Below, one piece after another: positions 50,639 through 60,088 of a DNA stretch of 64,000 nt (positions are counted from its first letter, which is position 1; every line of letters starts with the position of its first letter). The stretch is from Nostoc parmelioides FACHB-3921 (lineage in GTDB: Bacteria; Cyanobacteriota; Cyanobacteriia; Cyanobacteriales; Nostocaceae): assembly GCF_014696625.1 (NCBI RefSeq), contig NZ_JACJQL010000026.1, positions 31,697 through 95,696 of the forward strand, in the 5' to 3' direction. The notes under the pieces were generated by a model that saw nothing but the letters and a program-made list of their open reading frames with translations, was not told the DNA's origin and did no database searches. The translations under genes and the position numbers were made by a program.

Positions 50639-51629
50639 AGTTAAAGATATTGGCGAACAAGGACTATTGAAAATATTGCAGCGCTTTTGTCCACCAGAAA
50701 TTATTGGTGATGATGCGGCGGTATTGGTAACACAACCAGAGCAATCTTTAGTTGTGACTACAGATATGCTGGTTGATGGGGTGCATTTTAGTGATGTCAC
50801 CACTTCCCCAGAAGACGCAGGATGGCGTGCTGCGGCTGCGAATTTGTCAGATTTAGCGGCGATGGGTGCTACACCCTTGGGTATTACTATTGCGTTGGCT
50901 CTTCCTGGGGATTTGAGCGTGAGTTGGGTAGAACGCTTATACCAAGGAATTACAGAATGCCTACAACAATACAATACTCCTATTGTTGGTGGAGATGTGG
51001 TGCGATCGCCTATTGCCAGTTTGTCCATTACCGCTTTTGGTCAAGTCCACCCCAATAGGATTATCCGCCGTTCTACTGCTCAAGTTGGGAATGCGATCGC
51101 AGTTACAGGTGTTCACGGAGCCTCCCACGCGGGTTTAAAGTTGCTTCTAGACCCCAAAACGGGAAAAGACCTTACCCCCAAAGAAAAGGCGGCTTTAATT
51201 AAAGCCCACCAGCGTCCCCAGCCACGTTTAGATGTTCTTCCCTATCTCTGGCAAATCTCCCAATCTCCACTCCCTATCACCGGCATGGATAGCAGCGATG
51301 GTTTAGCAGATGCTGTACTACAAATTTGCCGAATCAGTGGTGTTGGTGCTGTTATGGAAAGCGACCAAATACCACTACCAGAAGCCTTCAAGCACTGGTT
51401 AACACCAGAACAAGCGTTGGATTATGCTTTATACGGTGGCGAAGATTTTGAACTAGTGTTGTGTTTACCACCAGACCTAGCAAAAACCTTAGTACAAAAT
51501 TTAGGTCAAAGTGCAGCCATTATCGGCACCATTACATCAGATACCGACGTGATACTGCACCATCGAAACACAAAAATCCCTGACCAAGTACTCACTCTCA
51601 GTCAGGGATTTCAACATTTTAGTCACTAG
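50631..51629 (+). CDS. thiL: Thiamine-monophosphate kinase
   Basis: A 332-residue ThiL of the AIR-synthase superfamily. Conserved parts are EIIGDDAAVL (Mg/ATP site), TTDMLVDGVHFS, AANLSDLAAMGATP and GMDSSDGLADAVLQI, and YGGEDFELVL at the C-terminal lobe. It phosphorylates thiamine monophosphate to thiamine diphosphate. The start is the last of several closely spaced ATGs made by heptamers, and no Shine-Dalgarno sequence precedes it. Length is normal. Confidence 0.95.
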   Translation: MTKVKDIGEQGLLKILQRFCPPEIIGDDAAVLVTQPEQSLVVTTDMLVDGVHFSDVTTSPEDAGWRAAAANLSDLAAMGATPLGITIALALPGDLSVSWVERLYQGITECLQQYNTPIVGGDVVRSPIASLSITAFGQVHPNRIIRRSTAQVGNAIAVTGVHGASHAGLKLLLDPKTGKDLTPKEKAALIKAHQRPQPRLDVLPYLWQISQSPLPITGMDSSDGLADAVLQICRISGVGAVMESDQIPLPEAFKHWLTPEQALDYALYGGEDFELVLCLPPDLAKTLVQNLGQSAAIIGTITSDTDVILHHRNTKIPDQVLTLSQGFQHFSH

Positions 51630-51706
51630 GAGCAATTGCTAGTCGTCACTGGTTAATAATGTTAAACACAACTGACGACTGACAACTAACAATTTACAAA
51701 ACTAAC

Positions 51707-52720
51707 TTAAACCCATTTTTCAGCCACTAATTCTGCCAAGTCAAGAACGCGTTGGCTGTAACCCCATTCGTTGTCATACCAAGCCATAACTTTCACAAGA
51801 TCGTTACCCATAACTAGGGTCAAGCTAGCGTCAACGATAGAGGAAGCGTCAGTTCCTTGATAATCAGACGATACCAATTGCAATTCACTGTAGTCCAAAA
51901 TTCCTTTTAGTGGGCCTTCAGAAGCATCTTTGAGGGCTTGGTTTACTTCTTCAGTAATAGTACGCTTCTCAACCTGAACTACGAAATCTACCATTGAGAC
52001 GTTCGGGGTAGGTACGCGCAAGGCAACGCCATTAAGCTTGCCTTTGAGTTCTGGGATGACTAGAGCCACTGCTTTCGCCGCACCGGTGGAGGTGGGGACG
52101 ATGTTGATGGCTGCTGCTCTTGCCCGGCGTAAATCACGGTGAGAAGCATCTAATAAGCGCTGATCACCTGTGTAGCTGTGAGTTGTTGTCATGCTGCCTT
52201 TGATGATCCCAAATTTGTCGTTCAGAACCTTAGCAATGGGAGCTAGACAGTTGGTTGTACAACTAGCATTACTGATAATGTTGTGTAAGTTGTGATCGTA
52301 ATCGTGATGATTTACACCCATTACGAAGGTACCATCCTCGTTTTTACCGGGGGCAGTGATCAACACTTTCTTAGCTCCAGCATTAATGTGCTTTGACGCA
52401 CCTTCTTTGCTGACAAATACCCCAGTTGATTCGATAATTAAATCAATTTCCCATTCCTTCCAGGGCAAGTTTTCTGGATTGCGATCAGATACGCATTTAA
52501 TGGTCTTACCGTTAACGGTGATAGAGTTATCATCAGCCGTAATGTCAACATTCTTTAACTTCCCAAGCATCGAGTCATACTTTAGGAGGTGAGCATTAGT
52601 TCTCGGATCTGATGTGTCGTTAACAGCTACAAGCTCGATATTACTATTTTCTCGTCCCAGCCAGCAGCGTGCAAAGTTACGCCCAATACGACCAAAACCG
52701 TTGATTGCGACTCTAATCAC
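51707..52720 (-). CDS. gap2: Glyceraldehyde-3-phosphate dehydrogenase (NADP/NAD type)
   Basis: A 337-residue GAPDH: IRVAINGFGRIGRNFARCWL at the start, catalytic Cys in SNASCTTNCLAP, and TGAAKAVALVIPELKGKLNG. The LVSSDYQGTDASSIVDA C-terminal region is of the plastid-type Gap2 (Calvin cycle, dual NADP/NAD). I chose GTG 52720; the upstream frame (to 52771) is not conserved. It lies 116 bases after nadD on the same strand. Confidence 0.96.
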   Translation of the reverse strand: MIRVAINGFGRIGRNFARCWLGRENSNIELVAVNDTSDPRTNAHLLKYDSMLGKLKNVDITADDNSITVNGKTIKCVSDRNPENLPWKEWEIDLIIESTGVFVSKEGASKHINAGAKKVLITAPGKNEDGTFVMGVNHHDYDHNLHNIISNASCTTNCLAPIAKVLNDKFGIIKGSMTTTHSYTGDQRLLDASHRDLRRARAAAINIVPTSTGAAKAVALVIPELKGKLNGVALRVPTPNVSMVDFVVQVEKRTITEEVNQALKDASEGPLKGILDYSELQLVSSDYQGTDASSIVDASLTLVMGNDLVKVMAWYDNEWGYSQRVLDLAELVAEKWV

Positions 52721-52836
52721 AGTGTCTTGCCCTCTGTATATATGCCTATAAGTTGATATCTTTGACCCCAATCATATCGCAAAGGGGGAGGGTATTTATA
52801 ACCATAAAGTGTTAGATCCAAAAAAAAACACATATT

Positions 52837-53463
52837 TTATTCAGAATCTTCTGAATAAAGCTTGTGATCAGCGATGTAGGATCTCACATCTTCGGGAACT
52901 AAATAACGAATTGACTTCCCTACTCGATAAAGTTTACGAATTAAACTTGACGAAACTCCCACTAAGGGTATATGCAGTAAGTGCCAGTGAATAGTATTTG
53001 ACTGTTTTTTCAATTGCTGCTTCACTTGCTTGCAGATTAACTCACTTTGAGCTATATTCTCACCACCTACTAATCGGGGTGCGATTAACCAATCACACAT
53101 TGGTGCTAGTTCCTGCCCACGGTACCAACGAGGTAAAGTTTGGAAAGTATCCAAGCCTACTATCCAGTACCAGTGAGTATTCGGGAAACAAACAGATAAG
53201 TCAGTCAAAGTGTTAATCGCGTAAGAAACTCCTGAGCGATTTTTTTCCACTGAGGAAACAGTAAACGCTGGGTTATCTTGTGTAGCTAATTGCAGCATGG
53301 CTAGACGATGTCTAAAAGCAGATGCTTTCTTATGAGGAGGATTTAGTGATGGCACCCAAATTACTTTTTCTATTGGTATCTGCTGCAAAGCTGCCTCAGC
53401 TATGAGCAAATGTCCCCAATGAATCGGATCAAATGTGCCACCAAAAATTGCCAGGTGCTGCAT
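52837..53463 (-). CDS. nadD: Nicotinate-nucleotide adenylyltransferase
   Basis: A 208-residue NadD: the nucleotide-binding IFGGTFDPIHWGHLLIAEAA with the (T/H)xGH signature at HWGH, then WVPSLNPPHKK, and the C-terminal GVSSSLIRKLYRVGKSIRYL (ISSTxxR-type motif). It makes deamido-NAD in NAD biosynthesis; the downstream gap2 uses NAD(P). Spacing of 116 bases leaves an operon possible. Confidence 0.93.
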   Translation of the reverse strand: MQHLAIFGGTFDPIHWGHLLIAEAALQQIPIEKVIWVPSLNPPHKKASAFRHRLAMLQLATQDNPAFTVSSVEKNRSGVSYAINTLTDLSVCFPNTHWYWIVGLDTFQTLPRWYRGQELAPMCDWLIAPRLVGGENIAQSELICKQVKQQLKKQSNTIHWHLLHIPLVGVSSSLIRKLYRVGKSIRYLVPEDVRSYIADHKLYSEDSE

Positions 53464-53869
53464 AGTTATACCTTGGCTATCTGCAATTGAAAATGATTTT
53501 CATCACCAATATGAGATTTTAATAAATTCATGCCTTGGCTTGATGAAATATTAGAACAGGTTTCGCTACCAATGTAGTCATCATGTAGCCAACACCAGTA
53601 AGGAACCAGAAAATATGTATTTCACATTACAAGAATTTCTTTCCCGATATGACGAAAATTTACAGAATAATCATAGAAACAGTATAGAAATAGCAAAAAC
53701 CTCTAACCAAGGTAAAATCATTCTCAATAATCTAAATCTCAGTAGAAATTCCTTAGAAATTCATTCCTGAAAAAGATATAGGAGTAGTTACAGTAAAAAT
53801 CCAAATCCTGTTATGATACGCGTGTTATTTGTGATTGATGGTGTGGTGTGGTGATAAGAGGAGTAATCA
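53464..53869. other. Divergent nadD / murC spacer with a possible short gene
   Basis: About 400 bases. A 51-codon frame is at 53615-53770 and a GTGGTGTGGTG run lies just before murC (53843-53855). No RNA was recognised. Confidence 0.5.
53615..53770 (+). CDS. Possible small protein (51 aa)
   Basis: ATG 53615 to TGA 53770 encodes 51 residues starting MYFTLQEFLSRYDENLQ and ending NSLEIHS. AAGGA lies 10 bases before the ATG. Asn-rich and hydrophilic, no known family. It is close upstream of murC on the same strand, 100 bases away. It may be a real small gene or a chance frame. Confidence 0.35.
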   Translation: MYFTLQEFLSRYDENLQNNHRNSIEIAKTSNQGKIILNNLNLSRNSLEIHS

Positions 53870-55354
53870 ATGAATAATAGTGTAGATTTCGGCGGTAGAC
53901 CATTTCATTTTATCGGAATCGGCGGTATAGGGATGTCTGCCCTGGCATACGTTCTTGCAAAACGCCAGTTGCCAGTGTCAGGTTCTGACCTTCGTCCTAA
54001 TCATATTACGCGCAAGTTGGCATCTATCGGCGCGCATATTTTTAGCAGACAAGAAGCAAGTAATCTTGAATTCTTTGGCTCTAAAGTTAGCTCTACTGAA
54101 ATAGAATTAAATACACAAGAAATGTTTCCGGCTGGCAAGTCAACATTGCCTCAAGTAGTTTGTTCAACAGCCATTAACTCAAATAATTTAGAATACCAAG
54201 CAGCCATAGAATTGGGCTGCCCAATTCTACATCGTTCAGATGTACTAGCGGCTTTAATTAACGATTATCATAGTGTTGCTGTAGCAGGAACTCATGGCAA
54301 AACGACAACTAGTAGCATGATTGGTTATATGTTACTAGAAGCGGGTTTAGATCCGACAATTATTGTTGGCGGAGAAGTAAATGCTTGGGAAGGCAATGCC
54401 AGATTAGGTCAAAGTCCTTATTTAGTAGCTGAGGCAGACGAATCGGATGGCTCCCTAGTCAAACACGCTCCAGAAATTGGTATTATCACTAATATTGAAT
54501 TAGATCATCCTGACCATTACGACACCTTAGAAGAAGTCGTTGATATCTTTCAAACATTTGCTAAAGGTTGTAGAACGCTAATTGGTAGTGTTGACTGTAC
54601 AACAGTGCGCGAGTTGTTACGCACCGCCGCCAGCGATCGCCAACAACCAACTATCACTTATAGTCTTCATCAAGATACAGAAGCTGATTACACCGTTACT
54701 AATATTGACTGCCGTGCTGACGGTACCACTGCTTTAGTCTGGGAAAAAGGCAAAGCATTAGGTGTACTGAAACTAAAATTACTCAGTCGTCATAATCTAA
54801 GTAATGCTCTAGCCGCAGTAGCTGTTGGTCGTCTAGTGGGTCTAGAATTTGGGGAAATCGCCAAAGGTATCGCTGGTTTTGAAGGCGCAAGACGACGCTT
54901 TGAATTCCGTGGCGAAGTCGATGGTATTACCTTCATAGATGATTACGCCCATCACCCCAGCGAAATCCGGGCTACATTGGCTGCTGCGAGGCTTCAAGCT
55001 AGACCAGGACAAAGAGTGGTAGCTATCTTTCAACCCCACCGTTATAGTCGCACCTTGACCTTTTTAGAAGAATTCTCCGAATCTTTCGGCCATGCCGATT
55101 TGGTGGTGTTGACCGATATTTATAGTGCAGGGGAACCCAACTTAGGACTAATTAGTGGTGAACAGTTAGCAGAAAAAATTGCTCAAGAACACCCACAAGT
55201 AGTTTATCAACCAACTTTATCTACAGTGTGTGAGTATTTATTAAAAAATCTCCGCCCTGGTGACTTGGCTTTATTCCTGGGTGCTGGCAATTTAAATCAG
55301 GCAATTCCCGAAATTATTACCACACTGTGCGAACCTGCGACAGCCACATTGTGA
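53870..55354 (+). CDS. murC: UDP-N-acetylmuramate-L-alanine ligase
   Basis: A 494-residue Mur ligase: the N-terminal Rossmann part FHFIGIGGIGMSALAYVLAK, P-loop VAGTHGKTTTSSMIGY, EADESDGSL and the C-terminal IDDYAHHPSEIRATLAAARL. It adds L-Ala to UDP-MurNAc in peptidoglycan synthesis. The ATG is preceded by AAGAGGAGTAATCA with an excellent Shine-Dalgarno site. murB follows after 120 bases, as in other cyanobacteria. Confidence 0.98.
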   Translation: MNNSVDFGGRPFHFIGIGGIGMSALAYVLAKRQLPVSGSDLRPNHITRKLASIGAHIFSRQEASNLEFFGSKVSSTEIELNTQEMFPAGKSTLPQVVCSTAINSNNLEYQAAIELGCPILHRSDVLAALINDYHSVAVAGTHGKTTTSSMIGYMLLEAGLDPTIIVGGEVNAWEGNARLGQSPYLVAEADESDGSLVKHAPEIGIITNIELDHPDHYDTLEEVVDIFQTFAKGCRTLIGSVDCTTVRELLRTAASDRQQPTITYSLHQDTEADYTVTNIDCRADGTTALVWEKGKALGVLKLKLLSRHNLSNALAAVAVGRLVGLEFGEIAKGIAGFEGARRRFEFRGEVDGITFIDDYAHHPSEIRATLAAARLQARPGQRVVAIFQPHRYSRTLTFLEEFSESFGHADLVVLTDIYSAGEPNLGLISGEQLAEKIAQEHPQVVYQPTLSTVCEYLLKNLRPGDLALFLGAGNLNQAIPEIITTLCEPATATL

Positions 55355-55474
55355 GGATACTCACGAATAAAGGCTTTTATATACGCCAAGTGTTTACCTA
55401 GCAACAGTTTTATCGAAATTGCTGTAGTTTTACAGCAGATAAATGTAAAAATTTCACAATTAATTGATGTAAAG

Positions 55475-56470
55475 ATGAAAATTTCCCAGGCAGTTGGAAA
55501 CGCCTGTACAGTTCCTGCTTCCAATGTAGAAACACAGAATAACAATCCTTCAAGAGAAAGTAAGATTATTTACTTACCAGGTACTAATTGCGAGATTAAG
55601 TCTCAGGCTCTGTTATCCGCATTTACTTCTTATAGAGTCGGGGGCGCAGCTGAACTGTATGTTGCCCCTCGCAATATAGAAGCATTGCAAGCCAGTCTCA
55701 AATATGCACAAGAGCATAATTTAAGAGTAACAACTCTTGGCGCAGGTTCTAACTTGTTGGTGAGCGATCGCGGCATCTCTGGCTTGGTCATTGCTACTCG
55801 TCATCTACGCTACAATCATTTCGACCACCAAACCGGTCAAGTAACTGTAGCTGCTGGAGAATCAATTCCTAGCTTGGCGTGGGAAATAGCAAAACTGGGA
55901 TGGCAAGGGTTTGAGTGGGCTGTAGGTATCCCTGGAACCGTTGGCGGTGCTGTGGTGATGAATGCCGGAGCGCATAACAGCTGTATCGCAGATATATTAG
56001 TTAGCGCTCAAGTACTTTCGCCTGATGGCACAATAGAAACACTCACTCCTGAAGAATTGGGTTATGCGTATCGTACTTCATTACTACAAGGTAGCAATCG
56101 CGTAGTTACCCAAGCCACCTTCCAACTGCAACCAGGCTTTGATCCTGCCTACGTCACAGCCACAACCAGACAACACAAGCAGATGCGGTTAACTACTCAA
56201 CCTTACAACTTCCCCAGCTGTGGTAGTGTATTCCGCAACCCCAAACCTTATTCCGCAGGATGGTTAATCGAACAATCAGGATTAAAAGGCTATCAAATAG
56301 GTGGCGCACAAGTAGCGCACCTCCACGCTAATTTTATAGTTAATCGCGGAGGAGCCAAAGCTAACGATATCTTCTGCCTCATCCGCCATATCCAGCAGGA
56401 AGTCCAAGAACGCTGGTCAATTTTATTAGAGCCAGAAGTCAAAATGCTGGGTGAATTTCAGGCGGCGTGA
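55475..56470 (+). CDS. murB: UDP-N-acetylenolpyruvoylglucosamine reductase
   Basis: A 331-residue FAD enzyme: YRVGGAAELYVAPRNIEALQ, TTLGAGSNLLVSDRG, VGIPGTVGGAVVMNAGAHN, and the C-terminal NFPSCGSVFRNPKPYSAGW with the catalytic Ser in CGSVFRNP, then VEPEVKMLG-like LLEPEVKMLG. It reduces the enolpyruvyl group to make UDP-MurNAc, the substrate for MurC. The N-terminal ~40 residues before the FAD domain are extra; later Met codons are absent before YRVGG, so the ATG at 55475 is kept. Confidence 0.96.
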   Translation: MKISQAVGNACTVPASNVETQNNNPSRESKIIYLPGTNCEIKSQALLSAFTSYRVGGAAELYVAPRNIEALQASLKYAQEHNLRVTTLGAGSNLLVSDRGISGLVIATRHLRYNHFDHQTGQVTVAAGESIPSLAWEIAKLGWQGFEWAVGIPGTVGGAVVMNAGAHNSCIADILVSAQVLSPDGTIETLTPEELGYAYRTSLLQGSNRVVTQATFQLQPGFDPAYVTATTRQHKQMRLTTQPYNFPSCGSVFRNPKPYSAGWLIEQSGLKGYQIGGAQVAHLHANFIVNRGGAKANDIFCLIRHIQQEVQERWSILLEPEVKMLGEFQAA

Positions 56471-56654
56471 GGAATGGGGTAATGCTGAGATAGGGCTATG
56501 GGAGTAATGCCAAGAAAAAAACATAGTTTTTGTTCTTGTCCTCCCATTTACCCCTCCCCAGTCCCTAAAGTTTTGGTAAAAAAAGAGGCAAACTGCCCAC
56601 CACATCTATAATTGAATTTGATTTGTTATTCAACGCACACGCGGACTATCAATT

Positions 56655-57002
56655 ATGACAGGAAAAGGACAAGGATTCGGCTTCGGCTTGGGAAAAATGA
56701 AAGAACTAGCCGAAGCTTTCAAAAAAGCGCAACAAGTTCAAGAAGGTGCAAAACGACTCCAAGAAGAGTTGGAGCAAATGGAAATTCTGGGAGAAGCTGG
56801 TGGTGGCCTAGTGAAGGTGATTGTCAGTGGCAACCAAGAACCAAAGCGAGTAGAAATTTCCCCGGATGCCTTAGCACAGGGGGCAGATTTACTTTCCGAC
56901 TTGGTAACAGCTGCAATGAAAGATGCTTATATCAAGTCTACAGCCACAATGCGAGAACGTATGGAAGACTTAACCAGTGGGTTAGAACTACCTGGATTTT
57001 AG
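56655..57002 (+). CDS. YbaB/EbfC-family nucleoid-associated protein
   Basis: A 115-residue YbaB/EbfC DNA-binding protein: MKELAEAFKKAQQVQEGAKR, a coiled helix, then LEQMEILGEAGGGLVKVIVS, the signature loop, and LSDLVTAAMKDAYIKS. The family forms a homodimer with DNA-binding helices. The ATG follows CTATCAATT with no clear Shine-Dalgarno site. Gene alone, upstream of heptamers. Confidence 0.92.
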   Translation: MTGKGQGFGFGLGKMKELAEAFKKAQQVQEGAKRLQEELEQMEILGEAGGGLVKVIVSGNQEPKRVEISPDALAQGADLLSDLVTAAMKDAYIKSTATMRERMEDLTSGLELPGF

Positions 57003-57026
57003 TCATTAGTCATTAGTCATTAGTCG
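57002..57026. repeat. STRR heptamers (TAGTCAT units)
   Basis: Three to four TAGTCAT heptamers immediately after the EbfC-type stop codon. Confidence 0.8.
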
Positions 57027-57213
57027 ATGGTCAATAGTCAACAAATTCGGAGACTATGGACTTTGGACTACTGACTTTTGACTTTGTCTGAGGTAATTTT
57101 TCTACTTTTATAGACTGTTATAATTATGAACCTGTTGGCGTTACTCTTTCCTGTGAAATGCTACGCGAATGCTCGCCAACTCGAAGATTACTAAGAATTA
57201 CGAATTATTACTT

Positions 57214-57699
57214 ATGCCTTACAAACTGCTGTTTGTCTGCTTAGGGAATATCTGTCGCTCACCATCGGCAGAAAATATTATGAACCATCTGATTGAGCAG
57301 GCAGGTTTGAGCGACAGTATCATTTGTGACTCGGCTGGTACTTCTAGCTATCACATTGGTAGTTCACCTGACCGACGGATGAGTGCTGCTGCTGTTGCGA
57401 AGTTAGGAATTAAATTGCGGGGACAGGCCAGACAATTTGTCAAATCTGACTTTCAAGAATTTGATCTCATTCTAGCTATGGATCGAGACAACTATGACAA
57501 CATTATTGCCCTTGACCATACTGGACAGTATCACAACAAAGTCAGTTTAATGTGTGAGTTCTGTTCGCGCCATAACTTGAAGGAAGTGCCAGATCCTTAC
57601 TATGGCGGAACAGAAGGGTTTAATCAGGTCATTGATTTGCTGGTTGATGCTTGTGAGGGTTTACTGCAACATATTACCAGCCAGCAACTAGAAGCATAA
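57214..57699 (+). CDS. Low-molecular-weight protein tyrosine phosphatase
   Basis: A 161-residue LMW-PTP. The P-loop is VCLGNICRSPSAE (CX5R; Cys near residue 10), and the acid loop is VPDPYYGGTEGF with the general-acid Asp. It dephosphorylates protein tyrosine residues, or arsenate-like substrates in some relatives. I chose ATG 57214 (MPYKLLFVCLG); the frame is open to 57169. It converges with the Ycf29-type gene (26 bases). Confidence 0.93.
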   Translation: MPYKLLFVCLGNICRSPSAENIMNHLIEQAGLSDSIICDSAGTSSYHIGSSPDRRMSAAAVAKLGIKLRGQARQFVKSDFQEFDLILAMDRDNYDNIIALDHTGQYHNKVSLMCEFCSRHNLKEVPDPYYGGTEGFNQVIDLLVDACEGLLQHITSQQLEA

Positions 57700-57725
57700 C
57701 TAGCAACTCGAACTAGATACAGACG

Positions 57726-58409
57726 TTACTCTACTAAACCATGTGTAATGGCAAAACGTACCAGTTCTGCCCTATTGCTAGTAGCAGTTTTTCTCAGTAG
57801 ACTACTAACGTACTTCTCTACGGTTCTGGGACTCAAGTGTAATTGATGCCCTATTTCGATATTAGACAAACCATGAGTCAACATTTCTAAGACTTCTTGC
57901 TCTCTTGGTGTTAAAGATGAGAGTAGGTGGGATTTTTCCACATGAGTGAATACAGAGTGATGACTCTCTACAATTTTGCTAGGGAGGGGGCTGCCTAAAT
58001 TGTCTTTTTGAGAAAATCGGTATTCAGATTGTATGATTTGCGATCGCTCCAACAAATTACGAATCGCTGCTGCTAACTCTTCTAGTTCAAAAGGTTTAGG
58101 CAAGTATAAATCACATCCCGACTGATAACCAAGAATTCTTTCCTGGGTTCTCGTACGCGCTGTTAATAAAATTACAGGTAATAAACGGAATGGAGGTTGC
58201 TGACGAACTCGGCGCACTAACTCATAACCATTCATTCTTGGCATCACAATATCAGTCACGATTAAATCAGGATGGTATGCTTCCACCATAGTCAAAGCTT
58301 CTTGACCGTCATTAGCCGTAATTACTGAATAACCAGACAGTTCTAGATAATCACTAATAGACAGACGAGTGCCCAGATCGTCATCCACTACAAGGATCGT
58401 CAAGGGCAT
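57726..58409 (-). CDS. ycf29: Ycf29-type response regulator (receiver + LuxR HTH)
   Basis: A ~227-residue response regulator. The receiver has acidic pocket VVDDDLG, phospho-Asp in LIVTDIVMPRMNG and KPFELEELAA. The C-terminal LuxR/NarL HTH reads LTPREQEVLEMLTHGLSNIE then LSPRTVEKYVSSLLRKT. The NRAELVRFAI ending and whole layout match plastid/cyanobacterial Ycf29, function poorly known. Two in-frame ATGs, 58409 (family start, AGGGG upstream) and 58463, both have AGGGG-like sites; I chose the shorter. No kinase partner adjoins. Confidence 0.88.
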   Translation of the reverse strand: MPLTILVVDDDLGTRLSISDYLELSGYSVITANDGQEALTMVEAYHPDLIVTDIVMPRMNGYELVRRVRQQPPFRLLPVILLTARTRTQERILGYQSGCDLYLPKPFELEELAAAIRNLLERSQIIQSEYRFSQKDNLGSPLPSKIVESHHSVFTHVEKSHLLSSLTPREQEVLEMLTHGLSNIEIGHQLHLSPRTVEKYVSSLLRKTATSNRAELVRFAITHGLVE

Positions 58410-58980
58410 GGACAATACACCCCTAGCATTATTTTTTACTGAGATTATTTCTACAAGCTCCATCTATGAACACCCCTGAAATAGTGTTCTCATGTTTCAT
58501 ACTATGACAGGATTAGCAGCTAATGACGGGTCTAAAAGTAATTTATAAAGAAAATCTTAAATTATTTATCTGGCTAACTAACTTCAAAGTTGCTCTAGGC
58601 TCTAGTGAAAGAAAAGAGCAGTGAATTTTATAATTTTTCGCAAACAACTAAGGATAGATAACCATTCTTAAACAAAGTATACCTGAACACTAACTTTTAT
58701 AACATCCATATTTGTAGAAATTTTTTCCATTCAAAGGGAGAAACGCTAAATTATATAGATATGAGCGAGATTTGGTTCAACGTTTATTATAGTGGGTTAA
58801 TATACACTGCTTAATTCACTATAAGACTCCTGGTTGATTTTTGAATAGCCTGATCAAGGCTATTAATTGCTAATTCTCGACGATCAAGGGCTAAAAGCCA
58901 ATATTTATAATTCATTTCGGACTTCCATAGCATACATTCAAACTATTTTTGCAGTCAGTTTAAAAGCGACCTAATTCTCA
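58410..58980. other. Divergent Ycf29 / smpB spacer
   Basis: About 570 bases, AT-rich. TATAGTG and CACTATA near 58788-58826 can pair across a 22-base loop. No tmRNA or other RNA gene was recognised, although smpB is next. Promoters are not clear. Confidence 0.5.
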
Positions 58981-59448
58981 ATGAGCGATAAGAGCGAAAG
59001 TTACAAAGTAATTACTGATAATCGACAAGCCCGTTACTTGTACGAAATTCTGGAAACTTTTGAAGCCGGCATTCAGTTGACGGGAACAGAGGTTAAGTCA
59101 ATCCGTGCAGGAAAAGTAAATCTTCAAGATGGTTATGCTTTGCTTCGAGATGGTGAAGTATGGCTAATTAACGCCCATATCTCCCCCTATAACGCTAGTG
59201 GGCAGTATTTCAATCACGAACCACGCCGGACGCGTAAGCTATTATTACATCGTCAAGAAATTCGGAAGCTGATTGGCAAGGTAGAACAGCAGGGTTTGAC
59301 ATTAGTTCCCTTGAAAATGTACCTCAAACGTGGCTGGGTCAAAGTCAGTATTGCTCTCGGTAAGGGGAAAAAGCTCCACGATAAGCGAGAAAGCCTGAAA
59401 CGTCGCCAAGACCAGCGTGATATTCAACGGGCAATGAAAAATTATTAG
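58981..59448 (+). CDS. smpB: tmRNA-binding protein SmpB
   Basis: A 155-residue SmpB: NRQARYLYEILETFEAGIQL then GTEVKSIRAGKVNLQDGYAL, ISPYNASGQYFNHEPRRTRK and the basic C-terminal tail KGKKLHDKRESLKRRQDQRD, which acts as a codon-anticodon mimic on the ribosome. It delivers tmRNA to stalled ribosomes. Start ATG 58981; length normal. The tmRNA gene is not in the window. Confidence 0.97.
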   Translation: MSDKSESYKVITDNRQARYLYEILETFEAGIQLTGTEVKSIRAGKVNLQDGYALLRDGEVWLINAHISPYNASGQYFNHEPRRTRKLLLHRQEIRKLIGKVEQQGLTLVPLKMYLKRGWVKVSIALGKGKKLHDKRESLKRRQDQRDIQRAMKNY

Positions 59449-59636
59449 TTGTGATTGTTGCTCAATTACTCCACTGGAGTTAGACGGTGGGCAAAATCTC
59501 ATCACCACTAATAGGATTGTTGTATGTCCCCAGGTGAGTTAAGCAAATACAGAGTTTATAGCCGCAGATTGATTCTGCTAAATTCAAGACTAGATAAAGT
59601 GGTGAGTAACTTTGGAAGCAACAAGGAACTCTCACC

Positions 59637-59924
59637 ATGAAACGTGATTTCTCTAAAACTGTTGGCGCTGCTGTTCTCACTTTAAGTATGGCAACTTTGC
59701 CTTTGAGTTTACCAGCGAACGCTCAGGTACAGACTGCTCCTGGAACCGATGGCACTACAACCAGAACTTACGATCGCACCGCAGATCGTAACGACTTCGA
59801 CTGGGGCTGGCTAGGCTTAATTGGTCTATTGGGTTTAGCTGGGTTAGCTGGTAAAAAGCGAGACGATGAGCCAACCCGCTATCGTGATCCCAGTGCGCCT
59901 GGTGCTAGCAGCTATCGGGAATAG
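59637..59924 (+). CDS. WGxxGxxG-type small membrane protein
   Basis: A 95-residue protein with signal peptide (KTVGAAVLTLSMATLPLSLP, ANAQ) and a C-terminal WGWLGLIGLLGLAGLAGKKR segment: the WGxxGxxG motif is a transmembrane helix followed by basic residues, as in sorting-type C-terminal anchors. Between them is a short acidic stretch DRTADRNDFDWGW. Found in many cyanobacteria; function unknown. ATG 59637 follows AAGGAACTCTCACC. Confidence 0.8.
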   Translation: MKRDFSKTVGAAVLTLSMATLPLSLPANAQVQTAPGTDGTTTRTYDRTADRNDFDWGWLGLIGLLGLAGLAGKKRDDEPTRYRDPSAPGASSYRE

Positions 59925-60088
59925 ATACAGCTATCTGGTGACTTTTATACATATAGGCACGGCGGGAGATAGCTTGCTGGCAGAAATTTCTGGTTGTGTT
60001 GATTGCTGAGTCAGAAATTTTCTCATATAAGCGATCGCCCAAGCCAGAGCATACCTTATCACACCGTGCCTCATTCTCTCCTCAATAT

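Noticed and set aside
56612..57016. 134-codon plus-strand frame over the EbfC-type gene
   Set aside because: Arg/Ser/Thr-rich sequence from a shifted frame of the EbfC-type gene, which has a clear family match.
58464..58980. tmRNA gene near smpB
   Set aside because: No tRNA-like acceptor ends or tag-peptide frame could be recognised in the spacer; smpB and ssrA are often unlinked in cyanobacteria.
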